From contig JAZASR010000009.1 in assembly GCA_036343175.1 (NCBI GenBank), positions 1 through 64,000 on the forward strand: a DNA stretch of 64,000 nt. Reading direction: 5' to 3'. The notes under the pieces are model-generated. The model worked only from the letters and a program-made list of their open reading frames with translations, did not search any database and was not told the DNA's origin. This stretch comes from JAEEJA01 sp036343175. GTDB lineage: Bacteria; Bacillota; Clostridia; Lachnospirales; Lachnospiraceae. The position numbers were made by a program, and so were the translations under genes. Positions 51,171 to 60,000 of the stretch are shown here, piece after piece (the stretch's first letter is position 1; each line of letters opens with the position of its first letter).

Positions 51171-53042
51171 TCACGGATTCGTATAAGCCTTAAGTATGTA
51201 CATAGCTATGCTACCGGCATCAAGTCCATAATTCTTTAATAGTATTTCAGGGCTTCCATGAGATATGAACTTATCGGGGAAGCCGAAGTTATGTACCTTA
51301 ACGTCATGGTCTTCAGAATAGTACCTGTCGACTTCCTCGCCGAAACCGCATTCTATGACGCCTTCTTCAAGGGTATAGATCGTTTTGTGAGATTCTGACA
51401 GGCTGTCAAGCATTTCGGTATCTATAGGAGATACAAAACGGGCATTTACAACCGTCACATTTATTCCCTTGTTCTTAAGGATGAGAGCTGCTTTATATGC
51501 AGTCATTACCATGCTGCCGACCGCGATCAGGGCTATGCCGGACCCCCGGACAAGTATTTCCGACCTGCCAAGGGCTATTGCCTGATCATGATCATCAAGC
51601 TCCGTAACTGCCTCGCCCCTTGGATACTTTATAGCCGCAGGACCGTCAAGAGTCAGCGCGAATGCAAGCATCTCGCGCAGCTCTCTGGCTCCTTTAGGCG
51701 CCATAACTGTAAGACCGGGCATATGGCGCAGATATGCTATATCGTATATTCCCTGATGGGTCTCGCCGTCGCTTCCCACTATTCCGGAGCGGTCGACGCC
51801 TATTACCACAGGCATGTTATTCAGACAGACGTCTGACATTATCTCATCATAGGCCCTCTGCAGGAAAGTCGAGTAGACAGGCACTACGGGCCTTAATCCT
51901 CCTGCCGCCATGCCCGCGGAATACGTTATGGCATGCTCCTCTTCTATACCTACATCAAAGAAACGGTCAGGGAAGGCTTTCTGAAAATCAAGAAGCCCTG
52001 TGCCTCCCGGCATTGCGGCCGTTACCGCAACTATTCTCTTATCATTGTCCGCAAGCTTTATAAGCTCATCGCCAAATACATGTGAATATGTCTCAGGGTG
52101 GTCTGCTTTGCCGGATGAGCCGCTCGATACATTAAATGCGCCGACCCCGTGATATCTTGAAGGGTACTTCTCAGCAGGCCTGTAGCCTTTGCCTTTTCTT
52201 GTGCAGACATGGACTATCACTGGCTCATTCATCCTCAAAGCATTATTAAAAGCCTCGACCATCTGGCCTATGTCATGACCATCTATAGGTCCTATATATG
52301 TAAGTCCCATATCCTCAAAGAGCATGCCGGGTATGAACATGCGCTTAAGGGTATCCTTAACGCTCCGGATATTCCCGGCAACACGGACGCCGCGGCCGTT
52401 AGGGAGCTTTGCAAGATTGGTCTTCACGTTGTTCTTAAGGTCATTGTATTTCTTGTTCGTCCTGATGCGGCCAAGATAGTTGCTCATGCCGCCTACGTTC
52501 TTTGAAATGGACATCTGATTGTCATTCAGGACTATTATCATGTTTGACCTGAGTCTGGCCGCGTTATTGAGCGCCTCATAGGCAAGCCCGCCTGAAAGCG
52601 CCCCGTCGCCGATAAGGGCAAATATCTTTTCATCACGTCCTGACAGATCACGGGCCTTTGCGAGTCCGAGAGCAACAGAGATAGATGTGGAGCTGTGACC
52701 GGTATCGAATACGTCGCATGTACTCTCACATCTCTTTGGAAATCCGCTCATACCCTTGTATCTGCGCAGGGTGTCAAAGCCGTCCTTACGGCCTGTAAGG
52801 ATCTTGTGCGTATAGCACTGGTGGCCGACGTCAAAGACTATCTTGTCCTTTGGCAGGTCGCATACCAGGTGTATGGCCATGGTAAGCTCGACAGTCCCAA
52901 GGTTGGACGCAAGATGTCCGCCTGTGCGGCTCACATGATCGACTATAAAATCACGGATCTCAGAGGCAAGCTCAGGAAGCCTGTCCTTAGGGATCTTTTT
53001 TATATCGTTGGGTCTGTTTATCTCGTCAAGTAATTTATTCAA
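51171..53042 (-). CDS. dxs: 1-deoxy-D-xylulose-5-phosphate synthase
   Basis: Thiamine-diphosphate enzyme that makes DXP from pyruvate and glyceraldehyde-3-phosphate, the first step of the MEP isoprenoid route. It has 623 residues from a TTG at 53042 (AGAGG ten bases upstream). Motifs: DVGHQCYTHKILTGR, GDGALSGGLAYEALNNA with the ThDP metal NDN (VLNDNQMSIS), GIEEEHAITYSAGMA. It lies about 100 bp after ispA, whose substrate supply it starts. Confidence 0.96.
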   Translation of the reverse strand: MNKLLDEINRPNDIKKIPKDRLPELASEIRDFIVDHVSRTGGHLASNLGTVELTMAIHLVCDLPKDKIVFDVGHQCYTHKILTGRKDGFDTLRRYKGMSGFPKRCESTCDVFDTGHSSTSISVALGLAKARDLSGRDEKIFALIGDGALSGGLAYEALNNAARLRSNMIIVLNDNQMSISKNVGGMSNYLGRIRTNKKYNDLKNNVKTNLAKLPNGRGVRVAGNIRSVKDTLKRMFIPGMLFEDMGLTYIGPIDGHDIGQMVEAFNNALRMNEPVIVHVCTRKGKGYRPAEKYPSRYHGVGAFNVSSGSSGKADHPETYSHVFGDELIKLADNDKRIVAVTAAMPGGTGLLDFQKAFPDRFFDVGIEEEHAITYSAGMAAGGLRPVVPVYSTFLQRAYDEIMSDVCLNNMPVVIGVDRSGIVGSDGETHQGIYDIAYLRHMPGLTVMAPKGARELREMLAFALTLDGPAAIKYPRGEAVTELDDHDQAIALGRSEILVRGSGIALIAVGSMVMTAYKAALILKNKGINVTVVNARFVSPIDTEMLDSLSESHKTIYTLEEGVIECGFGEEVDRYYSEDHDVKVHNFGFPDKFISHGSPEILLKNYGLDAGSIAMYILKAYTNP

Positions 53043-53141
53043 GGTATTTTTGCCTCTTATGATCTTTATATTGCAGCAAAAAATTAATAGACTGCTAAGG
53101 AGTTAGTTATTACCTTTTGCAATCAATAAACCGATATAAGG

Positions 53142-54080
53142 TTATTTTCTGCGGTTTATCATAGAATGGATAAGGGTATAGATAAAGTCTGCCGAGTCTG
53201 ATGTTTCATCCAGACCATCAAGTATCTCGAGAGCCTTTTCAGAATAAGCCTTAACGTCTTTCTTTGCCTTATCCATGCCGTGAATGCTCACGTAGGTGTT
53301 CTTTCCGTTCTCCTCGTCGCTTCCCACCGGCTTGCCCAATTCTTCTGTTGTGCTTGTAATGTCAAGGATATCATCCTGTATCTGGAAAGCGATACCTGTA
53401 GCGAGTCCTGCCTGTCCCATTTTACGGACAAGTACCTCATCTGCCCCGGCAAAGACCGCTCCTATCATCATTGGGGCCTCAAGAAGGGCTCCTGTCTTAT
53501 TCTCATGAATGAACTGGAGCTCATCCGCAGAGATCTCAAGACCTTCTTTCTCAACGTCCAGAGTCTGCCCGCCGACCATACCGTAGATGCCTGCCTTTTC
53601 GGAAAGGATGCGGAAGCACTTTGCTTCACGTCTTAAGGCATCGGGATCCTCCTCACTGTTCATGAGTCTGCCGACTATTTCATATGCATAGTTAAGGAGT
53701 CCGTCACCCGCAAGTGTGGCCATTCCCGCGCCGTATACCGCATGTGTGGTCTTGCGTCCGCGCCTGTACATATCATTATCCATCGCAGGAAGGTCATCGT
53801 GCACAAGTGAATAATTATGTATGAACTCGAGCGCTGCCGCAAATGTCTTTACAGGCTCCGGAACATCATCATTATTCCCGGATACCGCCCGATAGCTTTC
53901 CACAAGGAGCAAAGGACGTATCCTCTTTCCTCCTCCGGTCACGCTGTAATTCATAGCCTCAAGGACCGTCTTCTGAAACCCCTTTTCCTCAGGGAGAAAT
54001 CCGGTCACGATCCTGTTTACATAAGAAGTGCGTTCCTCAAGCTCTTTTGAAAAAGTTTTTGCATCAAGAAGTGAGCTCAT
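53142..54080 (-). CDS. ispA: Geranyl/farnesyl diphosphate synthase
   Basis: Short-chain trans-prenyltransferase of 312 residues. The first aspartate-rich motif is VHDDLPAMDND and the second QIQDDILDITS. Conserved GGKRIRP and KTGALLEA are present. The residues before the first DDxxD favour a C15 product. It lies between xseB and dxs, as in B. subtilis. Confidence 0.94.
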   Translation of the reverse strand: MSSLLDAKTFSKELEERTSYVNRIVTGFLPEEKGFQKTVLEAMNYSVTGGGKRIRPLLLVESYRAVSGNNDDVPEPVKTFAAALEFIHNYSLVHDDLPAMDNDMYRRGRKTTHAVYGAGMATLAGDGLLNYAYEIVGRLMNSEEDPDALRREAKCFRILSEKAGIYGMVGGQTLDVEKEGLEISADELQFIHENKTGALLEAPMMIGAVFAGADEVLVRKMGQAGLATGIAFQIQDDILDITSTTEELGKPVGSDEENGKNTYVSIHGMDKAKKDVKAYSEKALEILDGLDETSDSADFIYTLIHSMINRRK

Positions 54081-54185
54081 ATCTTATCCCCTTTCAGATA
54101 AAAAAAGTAATTATCCTCATAATGTCAGATCTAATATTTTCTCCGATGATCACGACAAGCCATCATATCCTCTCATGATCAATGC

Positions 54186-54434
54186 TCAGTCATCAAATTG
54201 ACCCGGATCCTCATCGGCCGTCCCGGTCTCTTTAACATTCATGCTGTCTTCGATGACCTTCACCTTGCCCTCGATCTTCTCGATCTCCTTGCTGCAGGAA
54301 AGAGCAAGGTCCATGCCTTCCTTGTACTTTTTAAAGGACTCATTCAGAGAAAGTTCACCACTCTGAAGCTCCTCTATGATCTTATCTATCTTATCAAAAG
54401 ATTCCTCTACGTTTACGGTCTTTGCAGCTGCCAT
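54186..54434 (-). CDS. xseB: Exonuclease VII small subunit
   Basis: 82 residues from the ATG at 54434, preceded by AAAGGG; a start nine codons earlier has no site. Helical pattern ESFDKIDKIIEELQSGELSLNESFKKYKEGMDLA is diagnostic. It pairs with XseA encoded 82 bp upstream. Confidence 0.92.
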   Translation of the reverse strand: MAAAKTVNVEESFDKIDKIIEELQSGELSLNESFKKYKEGMDLALSCSKEIEKIEGKVKVIEDSMNVKETGTADEDPGQFDD

Positions 54435-54515
54435 TCTTTTCCCTTTCATGTAAAATTTCAAATCTTATCCGTTAACATGACAAGAATCTGCCATAGCTGG
54501 CATCGCCATTTAAAA

Positions 54516-56087
54516 TCATCTGCCCTGACCGGCATCGTTCTTATGGATACCAGAAGCTTCAGCGCGGACCCAGCCATCCTGTAAACAGATCTTCAGGCTG
54601 TCCCCAATATTAATATCATCCACTGATGATATACCATTACCGTCTTTTCCTTCGACATAAGCATAACCGCCCTTAAGTCTTGAGAGCGGTGACAGACCCT
54701 CGAGCTTAGAAACCCTTACAGCCATACCATTTTTACAGGTCAGAAGATCTTTCTCCATGACTGCATTCAGGTCATTGACGGCAGTGAGTCTCTGTTTTGA
54801 CTCATGTATCTTCTGCTGCATAAGGATGTCAAGCTTCTCTGTATCCTTAAGCCTGTACTTTGCCTTTTCAAGCATGGAATTCATAAGCATGTCAAGACGG
54901 ACAGTCTTATCATCAAGAGACCGTTTCTTATTATCAAGAATGTTAACGGGGCTTAAGAGCTTAAGCATATTCATCTGTCTCCTGACTTCTCTGTACATGT
55001 CAGAAAGCCGGGTGTCCATCAAACGGGACAGCATATCTTCCCTTGCAAGCATCTCAGCTTCAAAAACTTCATAATCATAAGCAGCCTTATCAGCCGCATC
55101 TGCAGGGACCTTAGCCGCAAGATCTGCCGCCATATCGGCAAGACATATGTCAGGAGTATGACCGATAGCAGTGATCACCGGTTTAGTATATGCTGCGATC
55201 TTACGGACCAGAAGCTCATCATTATAATACCAGCGGTCTTCCTGTGAACCGCCGCCGCGTCCGATAATAAGCGTCTCTATATCTGTATCTTCAAAATACT
55301 CCATGCCGCGTATGATGCTTGCCGGCGACGAGCTTCCCTGCATTATGGCATTGTAGATCACTATGTCGATATGAGGATTCTTGTGCCTTATGGTCTTTAC
55401 TATATCCTCTACCGCAGCGCCTGTCCTGCTTGTAATGACTCCAAGCTTGCCAATATAAGCAGGTACAGGCTTCTTACGATCTTCATCAAAAAGGCCCTCT
55501 TTGGAAAGCTTTTCATAAAGCTTTCTTAACTCTGCCTGCTTTAAGCCTTCGCCGCTCTGTATGATATTTTTCGTATAGAACTCATATTTGCCGGAAGGGC
55601 CATAAACGTCCACATAGCCGGCTGCAATGATCTCCATGCCGTCTTCAAGGCGGAAATCAAGACCGCGGGAGACATCGCTCCTGAACATGACACATGATAT
55701 AAGATCATCCGCATCCTTAAGCGAATAATATATATGACCGGCGGAATGATATTTGCAATTTGAGACCTCGCCCTTAAGAAGTATATCTGAGTAACGATAA
55801 CCCTCGCGCAGTTTGCGTTTAATATCCATGGTGAGGGATGAGACCGAGTATATGTGATCTTCGTCGTAGGTCTTACCATTCCCGGGATATACAAAACCCG
55901 GCAGATCAGTGCTCTGAAAGCCGTCATCAACAGCATCGACGGCAGAGACAGATCTTTCTAACGGGCCTGCAAAAGACCCTTTTGATACGCTGCCTGATGA
56001 CCTGCTTCTTCTGTTAACTACCAATTGAACCAACTCCGTTGCCTGAAATGTATACTTTTTCGACCACTTACGGTTTGCTCCCATCAT
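54516..56087 (-). CDS. xseA: Exonuclease VII large subunit with N-terminal extension
   Basis: 523 residues. The family core begins near residue 75 (YSVSSLTMDIKRKLREGYRYSDILLKGEVSN, an OB domain). Next comes the catalytic region (VITSRTGAAVEDIVKTIRHKNP, GRGGGSQED, AIGHTPDICLADMAAD) and coiled coil. The first 70 or so residues are extra and Ser/Arg/Asp-rich. The double ATG at 56087 lies at the edge of the 41-bp repeat, whose GAAGG serves as ribosome site. Translation could instead begin further inside; no better site was seen. Confidence 0.9.
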   Translation of the reverse strand: MMGANRKWSKKYTFQATELVQLVVNRRSRSSGSVSKGSFAGPLERSVSAVDAVDDGFQSTDLPGFVYPGNGKTYDEDHIYSVSSLTMDIKRKLREGYRYSDILLKGEVSNCKYHSAGHIYYSLKDADDLISCVMFRSDVSRGLDFRLEDGMEIIAAGYVDVYGPSGKYEFYTKNIIQSGEGLKQAELRKLYEKLSKEGLFDEDRKKPVPAYIGKLGVITSRTGAAVEDIVKTIRHKNPHIDIVIYNAIMQGSSSPASIIRGMEYFEDTDIETLIIGRGGGSQEDRWYYNDELLVRKIAAYTKPVITAIGHTPDICLADMAADLAAKVPADAADKAAYDYEVFEAEMLAREDMLSRLMDTRLSDMYREVRRQMNMLKLLSPVNILDNKKRSLDDKTVRLDMLMNSMLEKAKYRLKDTEKLDILMQQKIHESKQRLTAVNDLNAVMEKDLLTCKNGMAVRVSKLEGLSPLSRLKGGYAYVEGKDGNGISSVDDINIGDSLKICLQDGWVRAEASGIHKNDAGQGR

Positions 56088-56123
56088 CAGCCTTCATGAT
56101 TATTAATAGCACTTTGTGGTCAG
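56083..56123. repeat. 41-bp dispersed repeat, copy 2
   Basis: 39 of 41 positions identical to 38784-38824. The core hairpin ATCAT-CAGCCTTC-ATGAT overlaps the xseA start codons and supplies their GAAGG site on the minus strand. Confidence 0.9.
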
Positions 56124-56148
56124 GTAATGGCATTTAGAAGCCATGCAC

Positions 56149-56613
56149 TTATGTGTGGTCCTTGGATTCTCTCTTCACTCTTGCATTCTTATCGACCTTC
56201 TTTATGGAGTCATCGGATGCAACAGCCGAAAGGATGCCATTTACAAAAGCATAAGACTTGTCGGTCCCGTAGGTGTCGGCCAGTACGACGGCTTCCTTGA
56301 CGGCAACGTTTATCGGCACGTTGTCATCATAGACCATCTCGTAGATGCCTAATCTGAGAGAGGCAAGATCAGCCTTTCCAATTCGTTCTGTGTCCCATTT
56401 TTCGGACTTCTGATCGATAATCTTATCAATGTCATCGATCCTGTCGAGAATATCACCAAGCTTTTTCTTAAGCTGCTTTGCAGTCTTCTCGCTTATATTC
56501 TCTTCGAAGCTTTCGATATTAAGCTGGGCCTCTTCCATGATCTCGGCTCTTTCGTGAAATTCGATAAGATAGACGAGCTTAAAAAGTTTTTCTCTGAATT
56601 TAGATTTTTCCAT
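56149..56613 (-). CDS. nusB: Transcription antitermination protein NusB
   Basis: 154 residues, all-helical: KFREKLFKLVYLIEF start, IGKADLASLRLGIYEMVYDDNVPINVAVKEAVVLADTYG and FVNGILSAV, the NusB signatures. It binds boxA RNA with NusE in rRNA antitermination. The C-terminus is basic. It follows the aroE-asp23 fusion by about 65 bp, as nusB follows yqhY in B. subtilis. Confidence 0.93.
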   Translation of the reverse strand: MEKSKFREKLFKLVYLIEFHERAEIMEEAQLNIESFEENISEKTAKQLKKKLGDILDRIDDIDKIIDQKSEKWDTERIGKADLASLRLGIYEMVYDDNVPINVAVKEAVVLADTYGTDKSYAFVNGILSAVASDDSIKKVDKNARVKRESKDHT

Positions 56614-56679
56614 GTAATTTTCCTTCGGTTGGGCTTTCTTTGTGCCTTAAAGCTGCCGATCGTCTGATGCGGCTTGGAA

Positions 56680-57063
56680 TCAGTCCTCCATGCCGATGCC
56701 GGATATACGGACGTTTACTTCCCTGGTATGAAGGCCGGTCATATTCTCGATCTGGAAGCTTACCTTCTCCTGTACCTTCTTTGATACCACAGGAATACTG
56801 TAGCCATATTTTATGTTGAGCTTAAGATCGATATAGACACCGTCCTCATCAAGAAGGACCTTAACCTGCTTTGCGACCTTCTTTGTGCCATACTTTGAAA
56901 TGCTTAAAGAATCGATGCCGCCCTCTATGGACTGGACGCCCTCGACCTCAAGCGCAGCAAGGGCTGCGATGACGCCGACTACGTTAGATGCGATCTTGAC
57001 CTCTCCGGCGCTCTTTTCCAAAGTCTTAACTTCGATTTCATCATTAGCTGATTCTTTTGACAT
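56680..57063 (-). CDS. Asp23/Gls24 family protein, possible internal start within the fusion
   Basis: 127 residues if translation starts at the ATG at 57063 (MSKESANDEIEV). The Shine-Dalgarno AAAGGAGG and six-base spacing are near ideal. In the fused reading the same bases encode the linker EKEAA. Asp23/YqhY proteins are cytoplasmic; YqhY has been linked to control of acetyl-CoA carboxylase in B. subtilis, which is notable given accDA in this window. This is an alternative product of the fused gene, not an extra locus. Confidence 0.7.
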   Translation of the reverse strand: MSKESANDEIEVKTLEKSAGEVKIASNVVGVIAALAALEVEGVQSIEGGIDSLSISKYGTKKVAKQVKVLLDEDGVYIDLKLNIKYGYSIPVVSKKVQEKVSFQIENMTGLHTREVNVRISGIGMED

Positions 57064-57831
57064 AGCTGCCTCCTTTTCTGTATATATATTTCTATAGATC
57101 TGGTCGATCTTTTCCAGCGGAATAGTCTCGTCCAGAAAGTACTCTACAGCATATAAAGCCTGTGCCACAAGCATCTCAAGTCCCGAAACCCCTGTCATGC
57201 CGAGCTTACGTCCCTGTCTCACAAGCTTTGTCTCCAGCGGATTGTAGATAACGTCAAGCACTGCCCTGCACTTAGGGAAGTGTCTTAAGTCAACAGGCGA
57301 ATCATCCGAGTTCGGGTACATCCCTACAGGTGTGGTATTAACAATGACATCACAATCGGCGTGTTTACCAAAGGCTTCCTCATAAGTCACTGTATCAGGC
57401 GCTGCCTTGTGATATACAGTTATTATATCAGATGCGCCCAGACTTTTCAGCACTGCTTTAACAGCTTTAGAAGCTCCGCCATTGCCCAGAACCAGGCACT
57501 TCTTACCCTCAATGGCAATATTATGCTTCTCCACCATATACTTAAAACCCATGAAATCAGTATTATGGCCGATAAGCCTTCCATTGCGCACGACTATGGT
57601 ATTCACCGCGCCTATCATCCTTGCATTATCGTCGATCTCATCAAGGTATGGCATTACTTTCTGCTTGTAGGGAATGGTCACATTAATAGCCTTGAATTCA
57701 TGCTTTTTCATGAACCGGTCAAGGTCTTCTTCCTTTACCGGGTGCAGTTCATAGGTATAATCCGCGAGCATCTCGTGGATCTCCTTTGAAAAACTGTGTC
57801 CAAGAGGCATGCCGATCAATCCGTATTCCAT
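56680..57831 (-). CDS. aroE: In-frame fusion: shikimate dehydrogenase AroE plus Asp23/Gls24 protein
   Basis: 383 codons with no stop between two complete proteins. Residues 1-256 are shikimate dehydrogenase: GHSFSK substrate serines, NVTIPYK with catalytic Lys56, GHNTDFMG with Asp92, NADP loop LGNGGASKA, and C-terminal VSGLEMLVAQA. Residues 257-383 are an Asp23/Gls24 (YqhY-like) protein: GEVKIASNVVGVIAALAALEVEGV, GTKKVAKQVKVLL, VNVRISGI. Residue 257 is an ATG at 57063 preceded by AAAGGAGG six bases away, so a separate Asp23 protein can also be made. The Asp23 part normally sits alone before nusB. Whether one or two products form cannot be told from sequence. Confidence 0.92.
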   Translation of the reverse strand: MEYGLIGMPLGHSFSKEIHEMLADYTYELHPVKEEDLDRFMKKHEFKAINVTIPYKQKVMPYLDEIDDNARMIGAVNTIVVRNGRLIGHNTDFMGFKYMVEKHNIAIEGKKCLVLGNGGASKAVKAVLKSLGASDIITVYHKAAPDTVTYEEAFGKHADCDVIVNTTPVGMYPNSDDSPVDLRHFPKCRAVLDVIYNPLETKLVRQGRKLGMTGVSGLEMLVAQALYAVEYFLDETIPLEKIDQIYRNIYTEKEAAMSKESANDEIEVKTLEKSAGEVKIASNVVGVIAALAALEVEGVQSIEGGIDSLSISKYGTKKVAKQVKVLLDEDGVYIDLKLNIKYGYSIPVVSKKVQEKVSFQIENMTGLHTREVNVRISGIGMED

Positions 57832-57846
57832 AATAGTACCTCATTA

Positions 57847-57890
57847 TGAAAAAAGTCCGTAAAGTAATGCTTATGATCACTTTACGGACT
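57847..57890 (-). terminator. Terminator after efp
   Basis: A 12-bp stem AGTCCGTAAAGT/ACTTTACGGACT with a 14-nt loop, followed on the minus strand by TTTTTTC. It lies 53 bp past efp and separates it from the aroE-asp23 transcript. Confidence 0.9.
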
Positions 57891-57943
57891 CATCTTTAAT
57901 TACTTTTCAATTATCAAATATCCAAAAATCTGCAGAAGATCGA

Positions 57944-58498
57944 TCAGACACGCTTCAGATACTCGCCTGTACGTGTATCAACCTGGATCTTGTCGCCTAT
58001 ATTTACGAAAAGAGGTACCATGACCTGTACTCCATCAAGTACTGTTGCAGGCTTTGTAGCACCTGTTGCGGTATTGCCCTTAACGCCAGGCTCTGTCTCA
58101 ACGATCTCGAGCTCAACTGTAAGAGGAGGTTCAAGTGCGAAGATCTCGCCGCCAACTGAGCAGACCTTTACAGGCACATTCTCAGGGCAGTATCTCATAG
58201 ACTCTTCATAATCATCGACCGGAAGATCGATCTGCTCGAATGTCTCATTATTCATGAAATGATACATATCATCCTTGTAAAGATAGTTCATCTCGACACG
58301 ATCAACGTGAGCTGTCGGGCACTTCTCAGTAGGTCTGAATGTACGCTCGATAACGCCTCCGTTCTTGATGTCCTTAAGCTTTGTCCTTACGAATGCAGCA
58401 CCCTTGCCAGGCTTTACGTGCTGGAACTCTATTACCTGGTAGATATTGCCATCGACTTCGATAGTTAAGCCATTTCTAAAATCGCCTGCTGAAACCAT
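57944..58498 (-). CDS. efp: Elongation factor P
   Basis: 184 residues, three beta domains. It relieves ribosome stalling at proline runs. The tip loop reads KPGKGAAFVR with Lys32 at the modifiable position; no modification enzyme gene is nearby. The C-terminal VDTRTGEYLKRV signature is intact. It has a strong AGGAGG site and its own terminator. Confidence 0.97.
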   Translation of the reverse strand: MVSAGDFRNGLTIEVDGNIYQVIEFQHVKPGKGAAFVRTKLKDIKNGGVIERTFRPTEKCPTAHVDRVEMNYLYKDDMYHFMNNETFEQIDLPVDDYEESMRYCPENVPVKVCSVGGEIFALEPPLTVELEIVETEPGVKGNTATGATKPATVLDGVQVMVPLFVNIGDKIQVDTRTGEYLKRV

Positions 58499-58627
58499 TG
58501 TTAAATCCTCCTGAAAAATTTCAAATAAACATATACATCAGATTATAATTCAGATCATATCGAAATTCAAGATATTTTTTATCGCTGCATCAATTGCTTA
58601 TTTTAGATATTCTGCCGGCAGATAGGT

Positions 58628-59149
58628 TTATGTTCCGATCCCGGTCTTCCTGATGATCTCTTCAACTATATCTTCTATACTCCTTAAGTCGGTCGCAACT
58701 TTTATATCCGCTGCAGCCTCATAGAATGGAAGCCTCGCAGACATAAGTTCTTTAATATATTCAACATTCATATGGCCATTAAGGATAGGCCTGTTTGCAG
58801 AATTCTTTACACGCTCAAATATCGTCTCAGGCTCTGCTGTCAGGAGGACCACGGTCCCTGCCCTGTGCATAAGCCGGACATTATCATCCTTAAGCACCAT
58901 ACCGCCGCCGCATGAAACTATCCTGGGGCCGGTCGAAAGAATACCGCGCAGGAGGCTCGTCTCAAGGCTTCGGAAATAAGACTCCCCATACTTTTCAAAT
59001 ATTTCGCTGATGGGCATGCCTTCATTCATGACGATGAACCTGTCGGTGTCGAGTTCATATATGCCGGTAGTCCTTGAAAGGACGCGTGAAACAGTGCTCT
59101 TGCCTGCTCCCATAAAGCCTGTCAGAAATAAGTGTAAAGTTTCTGCCAT
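58628..59149 (-). CDS. aroK: Shikimate kinase
   Basis: 173 residues from the ATG at 59149 (AAAAGG eight bases upstream); a frame from 59167 overlaps aroD and lacks a site. P-loop GFMGAGKST, shikimate-binding Asp/Arg in ELDTDRFI and FRSLE, then SCGGGMVL. It phosphorylates shikimate, following the AroE step. It lies 14 bp after aroD. Confidence 0.93.
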   Translation of the reverse strand: MAETLHLFLTGFMGAGKSTVSRVLSRTTGIYELDTDRFIVMNEGMPISEIFEKYGESYFRSLETSLLRGILSTGPRIVSCGGGMVLKDDNVRLMHRAGTVVLLTAEPETIFERVKNSANRPILNGHMNVEYIKELMSARLPFYEAAADIKVATDLRSIEDIVEEIIRKTGIGT

Positions 59150-59163
59150 ATTACTATTCCTTT

Positions 59164-60000
59164 TCAATAATCACTGTGCACTGTGATCTTCCTCACCGGC
59201 ATCCTTACTGTATGCAGCATGGAAATGATATCACGCAGCTTGTCTATATCCACCTGGCCAGGCGCGCTTGCCTTCCCTACGCTTGCAAATGAAGCCGCGC
59301 ATCCATAAGACTCGCAGGCCATCCTGGATATGACTCCTATATTTCCCATAGATATGGAAATAACAGGGATATCCGGGTCCTCCATGTGAATGTGGCTGAC
59401 TCCATGCATTAAATTGAGTACATCCTCATTGGACTCAGGCATAAAGGCAGCCTTAAGGATATCGCATCCAAGCGCGCGGATATATCTGAATATATCCTCT
59501 ATGTCATTCATTGACGGAGTTGAATCAAAGTTATGATAAGAGCCCACTACGTAGGCATCCTTCTTCAGCTGATCGATCAGAGAGACCTTGTCAGGCGAAA
59601 CCCCATCGCCATTTCGAAGAGATTCCAGCTCATCCTGAAGATCAAGTCCCATAAAAGCCTCTATATCGACCATATCCACGTATGGTGATCCGGCGGCCTT
59701 CATTAAAAACTTCTCTATTTCTTCCTGGCTTTTTTTGCCCTTTCCGCCTTCATTTACCGACCTGTATGTCACAAGAAGAGGTCTTCCTTCAAGTGAATTA
59801 TGAAGTCTCCTTAATGTATCTTCCAGGACATCAGGCCTGTCAATATCCTGAAAATAATCAATACGCCATTCTATAAAATCAACGTCGCGCTGGACCATGA
59901 TGTCTGCCGACGCAATTACCGATTTTCTGTCCTCCTCAGTGATAGAGGAGCATATCTTGGGGATGCCATCCCCAAATCTCACATTTCCTATTTCAAGCAT
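59164..60000 (-). CDS. aroD: 3-dehydroquinate dehydratase, type I
   Basis: Schiff-base enzyme of the shikimate pathway, 278 residues. Catalytic His156 is in GSYHNFDSTP and the lysine Lys183 in DILKAAFMPE; EWRIDYF near residue 44 is the substrate glutamate/arginine motif. With aroK and aroE it gives three consecutive steps (dehydroquinate to shikimate-3-phosphate) within 3.2 kb. Confidence 0.95.
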   Translation of the reverse strand: MLEIGNVRFGDGIPKICSSITEEDRKSVIASADIMVQRDVDFIEWRIDYFQDIDRPDVLEDTLRRLHNSLEGRPLLVTYRSVNEGGKGKKSQEEIEKFLMKAAGSPYVDMVDIEAFMGLDLQDELESLRNGDGVSPDKVSLIDQLKKDAYVVGSYHNFDSTPSMNDIEDIFRYIRALGCDILKAAFMPESNEDVLNLMHGVSHIHMEDPDIPVISISMGNIGVISRMACESYGCAASFASVGKASAPGQVDIDKLRDIISMLHTVRMPVRKITVHSDY

